Below are positions 48,961 to 59,151 of a DNA stretch of 64,000 bases, piece by piece (within the stretch, counting starts at the first letter, position 1; the number at the start of each line of letters is the position of its first letter). The position numbers and the translations under genes are program-made. Under the pieces are notes generated by a model that saw nothing but the letters and a program-made list of their open reading frames with translations, made no database searches and had not been told where the DNA came from. Origin of the DNA: Adiantum capillus-veneris (lineage: Eukaryota > Streptophyta > Polypodiopsida > Polypodiales > Pteridaceae); contig CM043944.1 of the NCBI GenBank assembly GCA_014529385.2, positions 179,867,240-179,931,239 of the forward strand, written 5' to 3'.

Positions 48961-49790
48961 AAGGCTACTATCATACACTAAAACCCAGTCACCTTTGTCA
49001 ATTGCTTTGCTCCTACGTCGATGTCGCTTATCAAAATAGTCCTTGTTTTTCAACCTTGCATTTTTGAGTCGTTCTTTTGCAGCTTCAATGTCTCCAGGTC
49101 TTCTCTCTAGCTGCCTTATACGCAGTGCAAGGAGATCTTCCCTACTAAGCCCCTCTTGCCAAGGTAGTACATTCCATGTGGGAATTGTATCCCTCAATCG
49201 GCATCACTGGCTTTTGACCATGCATTAGCTCCGCAGGCATGTAGCCAGTTACTGAGCTATGTGTTGTACGATCAGCCCATAAAGCATATGGTAACAATTT
49301 TGGCCACTCACCAACTCTTCCTTCGCAAGCCTTGGCCAAAGCTTTGATGATAGGAGGATGCCCTCTTTCACTCTTTCCATTGCCTTCAGGGTTGTAAGCT
49401 GTAGTAAGAGAAAGCTTGATCCCTAATCTAGAAACGAACTCCCTTGCTTCTTCGGCATCCAGTTCACCTCGATCTGTAGTGATTTTTCCCACACAACCAT
49501 AACGGCAAATCACCTCATCAAGAAGGAATTTGCACACAGCTTCTGTGGTCTTAGCTCTTAATGCTCTTCCTCAACCTGGTTAGTTAGGTCCTCTCGTGCA
49601 AGAACCAAGTATCTCATCTGCCAGAGTCCTAAAGTGACTAGATCCACAACCCATTTATAGTGCATGGCTAGTGGATACGTAGGGTGCAATCCATCACGAT
49701 GTGGAACATTTGAATACATTTGACAAGTTACACATGACTCTACAAACTGAGATACATCTTTATACATACCCTTCCACCCTTATTTTTCTT
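48844..49790 (-). pseudogene. Integrase of family D, left arm (broken)
   Basis: It is the reverse-strand equivalent of 53217-54317. 49767-49558 has FVESCVTCQMYS, the Cys half of the zinc domain, then a frameshift near 49560 and loss of three bases near 49640. 49537-49145 has ITTDRGELD and NGKSERGH (second Asp and Glu). Another frameshift near 49190 precedes 49197-48844, the C-terminal part with KRHRRRSKAIDKGDW. It is not translatable as one protein. Confidence 0.88.
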
Positions 49791-51499
49791 TCAACTTGGA
49801 GAAGGTTGCCCACACACCCCTGTGTCCAGCCCGTAGACTCTCATGAAACTCTTGCATGAGCTTTACTTGAGTCTCTGTTTTACATATAACCCGTTGTGGT
49901 GTAGCACCTTTTGTTTAGGATGCTTCCACAAGTAACCATCCCTTAAAAAGTACCCATATGCTTTCCTGCGTATCCTCTTGAATTCTTGTTCAGACCAATC
50001 ATCCTGTTTTGTTAGAGTACTCAAGTACCTTCCAATAGAAAGCCAATCACCTTCATAAAGATCTTTCAAGAACAATTCAAGTGAATTAGTCATGCAGACA
50101 TTGTTACCTTTGACATGAGAGATAGAATAGAATTTTGTGCTACATCATCTCCCTCATCAATCATTTGTGACTCATCTTCATACCTTGCCTTGATAGCATA
50201 TGTGCCACTCTATTGTCTTTACCTGCAATGTGCTTAAATGTGCTCGGGATTTAAGGACTTAATGTAGGCAATCCACCGTAACATAGCAATGTCTGGTGTT
50301 GAGCAGCTTGTAACCATCCCAAGAAGTGGTAGACAATCTGTTTCTACAACCACACATGCACCAATTAGGTACTCTTTCCCACTTTTCAAGGCTGTAACCA
50401 TACCCCATAACTCTCTCTTTATCTGTGGATAGTTTCTTTGGCAAGCACTTAGTACCTTTGCTCCAAATCTTACCACATACCTGTGTCCTTCTTTGTCATC
50501 TTGCCCTATTGCCCATCCAATCCCTGTAGGACTGGTATCTATTGTCACAATCACTGGCCTTTGACACTCATAGTCTACCTTTCTCAAAGTCGTTGTTGAC
50601 TGGAGTAACTCCTTTAGCTTTTCATGGATTTTACATGTGCTTCTGTCCATTTAAACTTTTGATTCTTTCTAAGCAGCTGATAAAGAGGATCAACTACATG
50701 TGCATAATGTGGAATCCAAATAGCATAGAAGACACATGCTCCCAGAAACCTTCTAACCTCAGTGATGCTAGTGCATGTTTCTTTCATTCTTTGGATGGCA
50801 TCTACCTTTGATGGACAAGGTTTCCTACCATATGGCCCGCACATGTGCCCCACAATGAGCACTTCTTTGACACCAAACATAGACTTTTTCCTTGACAATG
50901 TAAGATTCACTTCTTCCAACCTAGACAAAATTTTATCACAACCATTTATGTGATTTTCCACAAACTTGCGACATCCCTTGAGATCCAAAGCTTCATCTTT
51001 GTCACTTTCTTCACATCCTTTGATAGGCAAATCATCAATGAAAGGCATTGTGATTTGAGGAATAAAGTCACGTAAGACCTTATTCATCCCATTCATCATA
51101 TGTGCAACCGAGTTGGTTACTCCCTGTGGCAAGGTACACATCCTTCCCAAACCCAAAGGTGTCCTTATGGTTGTCAAGTCTCTGCTTTCGATTGCAAGCT
51201 GAAATTGATCATACCCTGAGTAGAGATCCCCCATTGAGTAGATTGCCCTCCCTGCAAACGCCTCTGCAAATTCATCCACAATTGGACCTGTACCTACATT
51301 TCTAATTGTCACCTTGTTCACTGGTTGCATATCTTGGATGAAGCGTAGAGAACAATTCTTCTTTGGAACTGTGAACCACCTGTTTGAGTATGGAGCACAA
51401 GAAGGCTCCAAGATTCCCATTTTGATTTTCTCATTCAGTAGCTCTACTAACTTTGGCAAATGAGCCTTTGGAATCGGAATAGGCCGCAGATTCACATGA
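49791..51499 (-). pseudogene. Reverse transcriptase and RNase H of family D, left arm (broken)
   Basis: 51495-50614 is a 293-codon clean RT frame with the active site MPFIDDLPIKG. A one-base deletion in the AAAAA run near 50620 shifts the frame so it ends KSMKS. 50650-50234 carries RNase H (VTIDTSPTGIGWAIG, ETDCLPLLG). A further frame change near 50235 and a stop near 50190 follow. 50093-49863 holds the linker to integrase. The RT stretch lacks the N-terminal 200 residues of the full pol because the palindrome centre cuts it. Confidence 0.9.
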
Positions 51500-51500
51500 G

Positions 51501-53204
51501 CCTATTCCGATTCCAAAGGCTCATTTGCCAAAGTTAGTAGAGCTACTGAATGAGAAAATCAAAATGGGAATCTTGGAGCCTTCTTGTGCTCCATACTCAA
51601 ACAGGTGGTTCACAGTTCCAAAGAAGAATTGTTCTCTACGCTTCATCCAAGATATGCAACCAGTGAACAAGGTGACAATTAGAAATGTAGGTACAGGTCC
51701 AATTGTGGATGAATTTGCAGAGGCGTTTGCAGGGAGGTCAATCTACTCAATGGGGGATCTCTACTCAGGGTATGATGAATTTCAGCTTGCAATCGAAAGC
51801 AGAGACTTGACAACCATAAGGACACCTTTGGGTTTGGGAAGGATGTGTACCTTGCCACAGGGAGAAACCAACTCGGTTGCACATATGATGAATGGGATGA
51901 ATAAGGTCTTACGTGACTTTATTCCTCAAATCACAATGCCTTTCATTGATGATTTGCCTATCAAAGGATGTGAAGAAAGTGACAAAGATGAAGCTTTGGA
52001 TCTCAAGGGATGTCGCAAGTTTGTGGAAAATCACATAAATGATTGTGATAAAATTTTGTCTAGGTTGGAAGAAGTGAATCTTACATTGTCAGGGAAAAAG
52101 TCTATGTTTGGTGTCAAAGAAGTGCTCATTGTGGGGCACATGTGCGGGCCATATGGTAGGAAACCTTGTCCATCAAAGGTAGATGCCATCCAAAGAATGA
52201 AAGAAACATGCACTAGCATCACTGAGGTTAGAAGGTTTCTGGGAGCATGTGTCTTCTATGCTATTTGGATTCCACATTATGCACATGTAGTTGATCCTCT
52301 TTATCAGCTGCTTAGAAAGAATCAAAAGTTTAAATGGACAGAAGCACATGTAAAATCCATGAAAAAGCTAAAGGAGTTACTCCAGTCAACAACGACTTTG
52401 AGAAAGGTAGACTATGAGTGTCAAAGGCCAGTGATTGTGACAATAGATACCAGTCCTACAGGGATTGGATGGGCAATAGGGCAAGATGACAAAGAAGGAC
52501 ACAGGTATGTGGTAAGATTTGGAGCAAAGGTACTAAGTGCTTGCCAAAGAAACTATCCACAAATAAAGAGAGAGTTATGGGGTATGGTTACAGCCTTGAA
52601 AAGTGGGAAAGAGTACCTAATTGGTGCATGTGTGGTTGTAGAAACAGATTGTCTACCACTTCTTGGGATGGTTACAAGCTGCTCAACACCAGACATTGCT
52701 ATGTTACGGTGGATTGCCTACATTAAGTCCTTAAATCCCGAGTTTAAGCACATTGCAGGTAAAGACAATAGAGTGGCACATATGCTATCAAGGGCAAGGT
52801 ATGAAGATGAGTCACAAATGATTGATGAGGGAGATGATGTAGGCACAAAATTCTATTCTATCTCTCATGTCAAAGGTAACAATGTCTGCATGACTAATTC
52901 ACTTGAATTGTTCTTGAAAGATCTTTATGAAGGTGATTGGCTTTCTATTGGAAGGTACTTGAGTACTCTAACAAAACAGGATGATTGGTCTGAACAAGAA
53001 TTCAAGAGGATACGCAGGAAAGCATATGGGTACTTTTTAAGGGATGGTTACTTGTGGAAGCATCCTAAACAAAAGGGTGCTACACCACAACGGGTTATAT
53101 GTAAAACAGAGACTCAAGTAAAGCTCATGCAAGAGTTTCATGAGAGTCTACGGGCTGGACACAGGGGTGTGTGGGCAACCTTCTCCAAGTTGAAAGAAAA
53201 ATAA
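51501..53204 (+). CDS. Reverse transcriptase-RNase H of family D, right arm, 5'-truncated
   Basis: The frame is open from the palindrome centre to 53204 and has no own start codon at its true beginning. Blocks are SNRWFTVPKKNCSLRF, YSGYDEFQLA, the RT catalytic MPFIDDLPIKG (F-I-D-D in place of Y-x-D-D), the connection with LGACVFYAIW, RNase H with TIDTSPTGIGWAIG, and KDNRVAHMLSR. The last residues, EFHESLRAGHRG, hold the two His of the integrase zinc domain before a TAA stop. It corresponds to residues 204-770 of the full pol frame at 59152. The 5' part is missing, so no Gag-Pro precedes it. Confidence 0.92.
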   Translation, partial: PIPIPKAHLPKLVELLNEKIKMGILEPSCAPYSNRWFTVPKKNCSLRFIQDMQPVNKVTIRNVGTGPIVDEFAEAFAGRSIYSMGDLYSGYDEFQLAIESRDLTTIRTPLGLGRMCTLPQGETNSVAHMMNGMNKVLRDFIPQITMPFIDDLPIKGCEESDKDEALDLKGCRKFVENHINDCDKILSRLEEVNLTLSGKKSMFGVKEVLIVGHMCGPYGRKPCPSKVDAIQRMKETCTSITEVRRFLGACVFYAIWIPHYAHVVDPLYQLLRKNQKFKWTEAHVKSMKKLKELLQSTTTLRKVDYECQRPVIVTIDTSPTGIGWAIGQDDKEGHRYVVRFGAKVLSACQRNYPQIKRELWGMVTALKSGKEYLIGACVVVETDCLPLLGMVTSCSTPDIAMLRWIAYIKSLNPEFKHIAGKDNRVAHMLSRARYEDESQMIDEGDDVGTKFYSISHVKGNNVCMTNSLELFLKDLYEGDWLSIGRYLSTLTKQDDWSEQEFKRIRRKAYGYFLRDGYLWKHPKQKGATPQRVICKTETQVKLMQEFHESLRAGHRGVWATFSKLKEK

Positions 53205-53216
53205 TGGTGGAAGGGT

Positions 53217-54317
53217 ATGTATAAAGATGTATCTCAGTTTGTAGAGTCATGTGTAACTTGTCAAATGTATTCAAATGTTCGACATCGTGATGGATTGCAC
53301 CCTACGTATCCACTAGCCATGCACTATAAATGGGTTGTGGATCTAGTCACGATGCCTTTAGGACTCTGGCAGATGAGATACTTGGTTCTTGCACGAGAGG
53401 ACCTAACTAACCAGGTTGAAGGAAGAGCATTAAGAGCTAAGACCACAGAAGCTGTGTGCAAATTCCTTCTTGATGAGGTGATTTGCCGTTATGGTTGTGT
53501 GGGAAAAATCACTACAGATCGAGGTGAACTGGATGCCGAAGAAGCAAGGGAGTTCGTTTCTAGATTAGGGATCAAGCTTTCTCTTACTACAGCTTACAAC
53601 CCTGAAGGCAATGGAAAGAGTGAAAGAGGGCATCCTCCTATCATCAAAGCTTTGGCCAAGGCTTGCGAAGGAAGAGTTGGTGAGTGGCCAAAATTGTTAC
53701 CATATGCTTTATGGGCTGATCGTACAACACATAACTCAGTAACTAGCTACATGCCTGCGGAGCTAATGCATGGTCAAAAGCCAGTGATGCCGATTGAGGA
53801 TACAATTCCCACATGGAATGTACTACCTTGGCAAGAGGGGCTTAGTAGGGAAGATCTCCTTGCACTGCGTATAAGGCAGCTAGAGAGAAGACCTGGAGAC
53901 ATTGAAGCTGCAAAAGAACGACTCAAAAATGCAAGGTTGAAAAACAAGGACTATTTTGATAAGCGACATCGACGTAGGAGCAAAGCAATTGACAAAGGTG
54001 ACTGGGTTTTAGTGTATGATAGTAGCCTTGACAACCAGCACACAGTCATGCGTAAGTTCTCAAAAAGATGGTTTGGACCGTATGTTGTAAAGCATGTGCA
54101 TGAAAATGATACTTACAGCTTGTCTGAACTAGATGGTACAGAAGTAAAGATTCCCAATACAGGAAAAAGGATTAAAATGTTTAAGAGAAGAGGAGACAAT
54201 GATCTAGAAGATATTGATGAGGAAGAAGAGAAAAACACAGGTGAAGATCAAAGTGAACATGAAGCTCTGGAATCATCCAGTGAAGAAGAAGACAAGGAAG
54301 ATGTACAAGAGGTCTAA
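53217..54317 (+). CDS. Integrase of family D, right arm
   Basis: This 366-codon frame follows the TAA with 12 bases between. It begins with the Cys pair ESCVTCQ of the zinc domain. The first catalytic Asp is in WVVDLVTMP (about residue 42), the second in ITTDRGELD (about 101) and Glu in NGKSERGH (about 136), close to D,D-35-E spacing. The C-terminal part is basic (KRHRRRSKAIDKGDW, KRWFGPYVVKHVHEND) and ends in an acidic tail (DEEEEKNTGEDQSEHE) rather than a chromodomain. It is longer than the copy at 61477, which has an early stop. Confidence 0.92.
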   Translation: MYKDVSQFVESCVTCQMYSNVRHRDGLHPTYPLAMHYKWVVDLVTMPLGLWQMRYLVLAREDLTNQVEGRALRAKTTEAVCKFLLDEVICRYGCVGKITTDRGELDAEEAREFVSRLGIKLSLTTAYNPEGNGKSERGHPPIIKALAKACEGRVGEWPKLLPYALWADRTTHNSVTSYMPAELMHGQKPVMPIEDTIPTWNVLPWQEGLSREDLLALRIRQLERRPGDIEAAKERLKNARLKNKDYFDKRHRRRSKAIDKGDWVLVYDSSLDNQHTVMRKFSKRWFGPYVVKHVHENDTYSLSELDGTEVKIPNTGKRIKMFKRRGDNDLEDIDEEEEKNTGEDQSEHEALESSSEEEDKEDVQEV

Positions 54318-54363
54318 TCTTACAAAGAGACAATGTGGCACATACCGGAGGATGTGCACGTTT

Positions 54364-54375
54364 AGAGGGGGTGGA
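54364..54375 (+). promoter_or_regulatory. Polypurine tract of family D (right arm)
   Basis: AGAGGGGGTGGA immediately before the LTR start TGTCGTGC. Confidence 0.85.
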
Positions 54376-56395
54376 TGTCGTGCTGTGACACGTACATAGT
54401 GGGAACGCATGCTACAAGATCTATCTTGTATTTTTTTAGATACATAATTATATTTTCTATAGTGTACATATGCATATTTAAGTATAATAATAAGCCTTCT
54501 ATCTCATCCTATTATTTTTCTCAAGGGTAACATATCCTTACTTTACCATCAGAAAATACTATGGGAAAAGCATCAATAGCTCCGCCTCTTTAACTTGGGG
54601 CAAAAAGCATTGATTCTTTATTTCTACTCTTTCATTATCATCTCACACCCTAGCTAGATCCTATATCTAGGGTAAACTCCAATATATATATATTCTATGT
54701 ATTTTTTATACTTTTCTTATATTTCTTTTTAAATAGCTACTAGGAGAGAATCAAATCCTAGTGGGACACTAGGTGGCGTGATTTCAAAGATACACTTATT
54801 TTAATGCATTATTGCAAGCATGATTACAAAAATTTGTCAAGGAGCAATGTCATGCTTTCATATGGCATGAGGTGTCCTTTGGAATTAAATGAAAGTCTAG
54901 GCTAAGGAGACCACATGAAGACTTTTGCTGCCATAAATGGACCCTATTTTGATGAATTTTTTACACAAGGTTCCAATCCGAATTGGAAAACGAGTTTAAA
55001 ATGAAAATCGTAGCTAATGAGCTGAAGTTTTTTCCCATATTTTTACTTTTTTATTTGGAGCCACGGTTGGGGAGATATGATCAAAATACTGGACCCCAGT
55101 CTGCCCACATCATGCAGGGGCAGCTCATTTCCAACTTTTCCAATTCCTGTTCACACTGGCTCCTCTCTTCTTGTGTAAACCCTTGGGGGTTCCCTTCACC
55201 TATAAAAGGGGACCTCTTCTTCCTTGGAAGGAACTCAAGCATTCAAGCCATTGATGAGAGGAATTCTCGAGGGAGTGAGTAGTAATGCCTAATTGTACTT
55301 AGCCATTAACATAAGCCCAAGCCTACACTTTCTCCTAGAGGGAGACTAGCCATTCTTGCAACAAGCTAACCTTGGAAGATCAACTCTAATCAAAGAAGGT
55401 CTTGCACTTGGTGTATCAATCAAAGTGGAATTATCCACTCTTCTTCTCTCTCCCATCAATAATGGTGCCGAAGGGTTTCAAGTAAGATGTGTTCTACATT
55501 GATGTTTTCTTGATTTCTTGTTGTTTTCATTTTCATCTCTAATCCAACATATATATATATATATATATATATATGTATCTAATATCATCTCCTTAACCAA
55601 ACCTATCTCTCTCATTCTTAGTAATTCATCCTCTCTAGGTTCTCTTTGCTATAGGTATATCTCTCCCCGCAGTATCCTTATTGCCTACGGGCAAGAATAG
55701 GGCTTGGGAGGGAAACTTCTCATCTCTTCACGTCTCTCATATCTACATTTCTCACATACTATCCTAGATGAATAACCCACATGATGATCATTTCTATCGC
55801 TTTCACTCTGTACGATCTATTAGAATTAACGTATGGATTAGCCGTAAATACACTTTCAACAATGTATAGTGTTTCTCTTCGGCCCTGAAAGGCTCAATGA
55901 AATACTTCTATCACCGGATCCCATCATACTACCTCTCATAGACTATAATTTTTCTTTTGATGTAAGTGTAGTTATCTTGCTATGAACCAAGAGGATTTGT
56001 ACACACAATTAATCCCAATCACTAGACAAAATATATATATTATGGTAAGCACAAAACTACAATTCCAAAGAACAATTCGTAGCCTATTTGGTCAGCCAAG
56101 ATTGAATGTCATTAACTCATCCATTAACCCTTTCATATTACCCATGATACAATATGACCATAGCCTTGATGTTTTCATCTTCGTATTGTTTTGACATTCT
56201 CTTTTGCGTTCTTTCTTTGTGTGTGTGAGTGCAAGAGAGAAAGAGTGAGTCTTCTTTGATTGCACTTCTTTCCAAACCCTAGTCTTCATGGCATCTATGG
56301 TTTAACTCCTTCATATAGTTTTTGTTGAGTTCTCTCACAAACTCTCACAGCCATAAGCCCGGTGCTTTCCTGGCAAGACCGCAAATTTCTCGACA
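54376..56395 (+). repeat. Family D LTR shared between half and full element
   Basis: 2,020 bp, termini TGTCG and CGACA. It has the pol plus polypurine tract of one element on its left and the PBS and gag of another on its right. Confidence 0.93.
55201..55207 (+). promoter_or_regulatory. TATA box in family D LTR
   Basis: TATAAAA in CACCTATAAAAGGGGACC. The same box is in the other LTRs at 63461 (plus) and 47317-47323 (minus). It would set the start of the element's RNA (R region) some 30 bases downstream. Confidence 0.75.
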
Positions 56396-56401
56396 TATTT
56401 T

Positions 56402-56419
56402 TGGTGAACCCGACGCGAA
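56402..56419 (+). promoter_or_regulatory. Candidate primer-binding site of family D
   Basis: TGGTGAACCCGACGCGAA lies six bases after the LTR end. TGG is the expected complement of a tRNA CCA tail, but I cannot name the tRNA from memory. Confidence 0.6.
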
Positions 56420-56448
56420 ACTGCTAGGGTGAGAGTTTGTGGGTAACC

Positions 56449-57681
56449 ATGGGTGATCATGTTGAGCAACAGGGTATGCATTTTGACCCAGTAACAATGC
56501 AAATGTTTCAAGCATTTGCAATGTTCATGCAACAACAACATGCTACTGAAAGAAGGGAGATTTCAGCAACGAAGTCCATACAAGCGGTCGTCAACAGAAT
56601 GGATCAGTTCAATGGCAAAGATGTATTCAAGTACTTACGCGAGTATGTGAAGGAGATGGAGCTGCATCGCGTGTCAGAAGGTGAGATGATTCAAAGCTTT
56701 GAGCCAGTTGTTGCTCCAAAAATTAGGGAGCATGTTAGGGCAATTAAAGATGGGCATGGGAGAAATTGGGAAGAACTCAAAGTAGCTTTAAAGGAGGAAT
56801 ATTTGATGGAGGACTCGGAGAGAGTGACCAAAAGGACATTCTTAGAATGGGTAGTCAAGCCAAAGCAAGGACTATCAATAACAGAGCTACTTAGGGAATT
56901 TGAGCGGCGCTATGCACAACTCACTAGGACAAAAAGGGCCACACTAGATGCAGAGAAGACAGATCTTTTCTTACAAGCTGCAGGTAAAGAGTTTCAAGAA
57001 AATTTGGAGCTTCTTCTTGAAGATAAAGATGCTGAGCAAGGACTAAAGACCGACTGGAATGAGGTTGAAGGTGCTGTCTCACTGCTTGCCAAACGACAAA
57101 GAAGAAGGGACAAGATGGTAGTAAACACTACAAGTCCTTCCACCTCAACTTCTGACAAAATGGTAAAGCCTACTTTTATCGCTCCTAAGTTTTATGAGTC
57201 CATGCTAGATGAGCTTGTGAAGGGAATGCGTGACTTGAAGGTGAAGTTTGCAAAGCTTGAAGAAAAAGGCCAACCATCAGGGCCACTTCCTAGGCAAAGA
57301 CAACAGCCCAAAGAAGGGTTTGTTAATAGATGTATTTGGTGTGATAGTACAGACCATGTAAGAAGGGATTGTGATGATTTTAGTGATGCTTTGTCAAAAG
57401 ATGTTGTCTTTTTTAAGGATGGTAAAATACACTTAAGAGAGACAGGTCTATCCTTGAGAACTAACTTTGGGAAGGGGGGAATGCAAACCTTAGTTGAAGA
57501 TATGGCAACCAAGCATGCCACCTCTTCAGTTGAGGCAGCTACTTATGGAGTAAAAATTGAACATTTATGTGATGAAGAGGTGAGTGACCATCATGGTCAA
57601 ATTTGGCCAAATGTCATGCAATTAGCTAAAAAGGGAAAGCTAATTGCACTTAAGAGAGACAGGTCTATCCTTGAGAACTAA
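56449..57681 (+). pseudogene. gag of family D, broken by a tandem duplication
   Basis: The start ATG at 56449 is in a good context (ACCATGG) and gives MGDHVEQQGMHFDP. The Gag core runs to about residue 220 (KDVFKYLREYVKEMELH, FLEWVVKPKQGLSITELLRE, LFLQAAGKEFQENLELLLE). A knuckle CIWCDSTDHVRRDC (C-x2-C-x4-H-x4-C) lies near 57340. Plant gypsy Gags of this type have a short region VVFFKDGKIHLRETG next. A 217-bp tandem duplication starting at 57432 shifts the frame, so this reading ends early at 57681. Downstream parts continue at 57644-58114 and 57999-59003 in successive frames. Confidence 0.9.
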
Positions 57682-57865
57682 CTTTGGGAAGGGGGGAATG
57701 CAAACCTTAGTTGAAGATATGGCAACCAAGCATGCCACCTCTTCAGTTGAGGCAGCTACTTATGGAGTAAAAATTGAACATTTTTGTGATGAAGAGGTGA
57801 GTGACCATCGTGGTCAAATTTGGCCAAATGTCATGCAATTAGCTAAAAAGGGAAAGCTTACAAAA
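57432..57865 (+). repeat. 217-bp tandem duplication in gag
   Basis: CTTAAGAGAGACAGG recurs at 57649 and the following 217 bases repeat 57432-57648 with very few changes (for example 57562-57573 versus 57779-57790). 217 is one more than a multiple of three. Confidence 0.92.
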
Positions 57866-59003
57866 GAGATTCTACATAAAGCAGGTGATTGCATACGTGT
57901 AGAAACGGGATGGAATGATCCAGTGGACTCATTGTCAGTGCATGCCTACATTACAAAATGCCAACAAAATGAGGCAATTGTAGAAGAGAAGCGCAGACGT
58001 GAGAATGCTGATGAAGGACCATCAAAAAGAGCTTCTAGAAGTGGGGGAAGAAGCGACTCAATGCCTTCTCAAACACCCTCAAACACCCTCAACACAAGGA
58101 GCATCTCCACCTGAAGTACTCATGGAGGAGTCTACAACAGGAAAGAAGAAAGAGCCAACGAAAGGTAAGACAAAAGGCCCAACTTCTAAACTACAATCTT
58201 ATATTGAGGTTGCTACAGATTTAAAGAAAGTCTTGGAGGAAAGGATCTTGAATAGCAAGATTGAATTTACTCTGGGAGAAGTTCTTGGCATTGCAAAGCG
58301 TGAATTCCATGAGGAGATCATTGACATCATCAAGAGAAAGAGGCAAACCCTTGCTGAAGTTTCTCGTCCACAGGTTGAAGGGGAAACCTCAAAGACACAA
58401 GGGATGCAACTGCAAAATAAGGAGAATGATGGAGCTGTGGTAGGATGCTACCAATCTAGTGGGAGAGTGAAGCAAGTGTATTTCTCAAATGATGATGAAG
58501 AAGTTGAAGATATTCCTAGGAGTTACTATTCACGAAGTCATTGGGCAAGGGCTACTACAGAAACTTTGGTCGAGGTAGGTGATCTTGAAGAGCCATTTGT
58601 TGCCTTGATTGACCATGGTTCAGAAATAAACATAATGTCAAAGAGTCTCTACAACAAGTGCAAATGGCCGATGGACACAGATCATGGCTGGATGGTAAAA
58701 GTGGCAAACAATTCATCCGGTGAATTGTATGCAGCATGTCCAGGTGTGAAGGTAACAATAGGTGATGTAAAGATTGACCAAAACTTCTTTGTACAGGATA
58801 CATCTTCATATCATCTCATCCTTGGAAAACCCTACATTGTGGGAGTTCGAATGGAAACAAAGATAATGGACGATGGTTCAGCATATGCTAGAATACGTAG
58901 CAAAGATGGTAAACGAGCTGTCCAATTTCTCACAGTCTGTGTAAACCATGAAGGAAATCGTGACAACCTCAGAGAACATCCTCTACCAAAAGTAAGCAAA
59001 TAG
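57644..59003 (+). pseudogene. gag C-terminal part and aspartic protease of family D, broken by a 10-bp duplication
   Basis: The frame 57644-58114 runs from the duplicated gag segment to a second break. The word AAACACCCTC is doubled at 58071-58090, again shifting the frame by one, and 57999-59003 continues. The protease is at about 58590-58860: FVALIDHGSEINIMSKSLYN with D-H-G-S in place of D-S/T-G-S, VKVANNSSGELYA as the flap region, and YHLILGKPYIVG (ILG-x-P). Subtracting both duplications restores one frame with gag. It ends in a stop at 59001. 59004-59151 contains stops in all three frames. Confidence 0.85.
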
Positions 59004-59151
59004 TTTCATGATCATAGAGAAATGATGGGTTTTTGCCAAGTACCATTGTAAAGCGGGATTGCAGTGGTACAGAAAGAAAAAGGGTCTTGCCTGATCCAAA
59101 AATAGGTGAAACTTTCTCAATGAGCTCCTTGGTAACAAGGAATGGATCAGT

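Larger units (their letters stand above)
46149..56395. repeat. Large gypsy palindrome (inverted repeat), centre near 51,500
   Basis: The left arm 46149-51499 (LTR plus pol, minus strand) and the right arm 51500-56395 (pol plus LTR, plus strand) are reverse complements. The asymmetric centre reads GAATAGGCCGCAGATTCACA then TGAGCCTATTCC, so there is almost no spacer. The left arm is about 450 bases longer because of a local duplication at 48121-48960. Confidence 0.92.

Noticed and set aside
54983-55282. 99-codon frame inside the family D LTR, repeated at 63243 and in the left arm at 47241
   Set aside because: It recurs only because the LTR recurs, spans the TATA box and matches no known protein.
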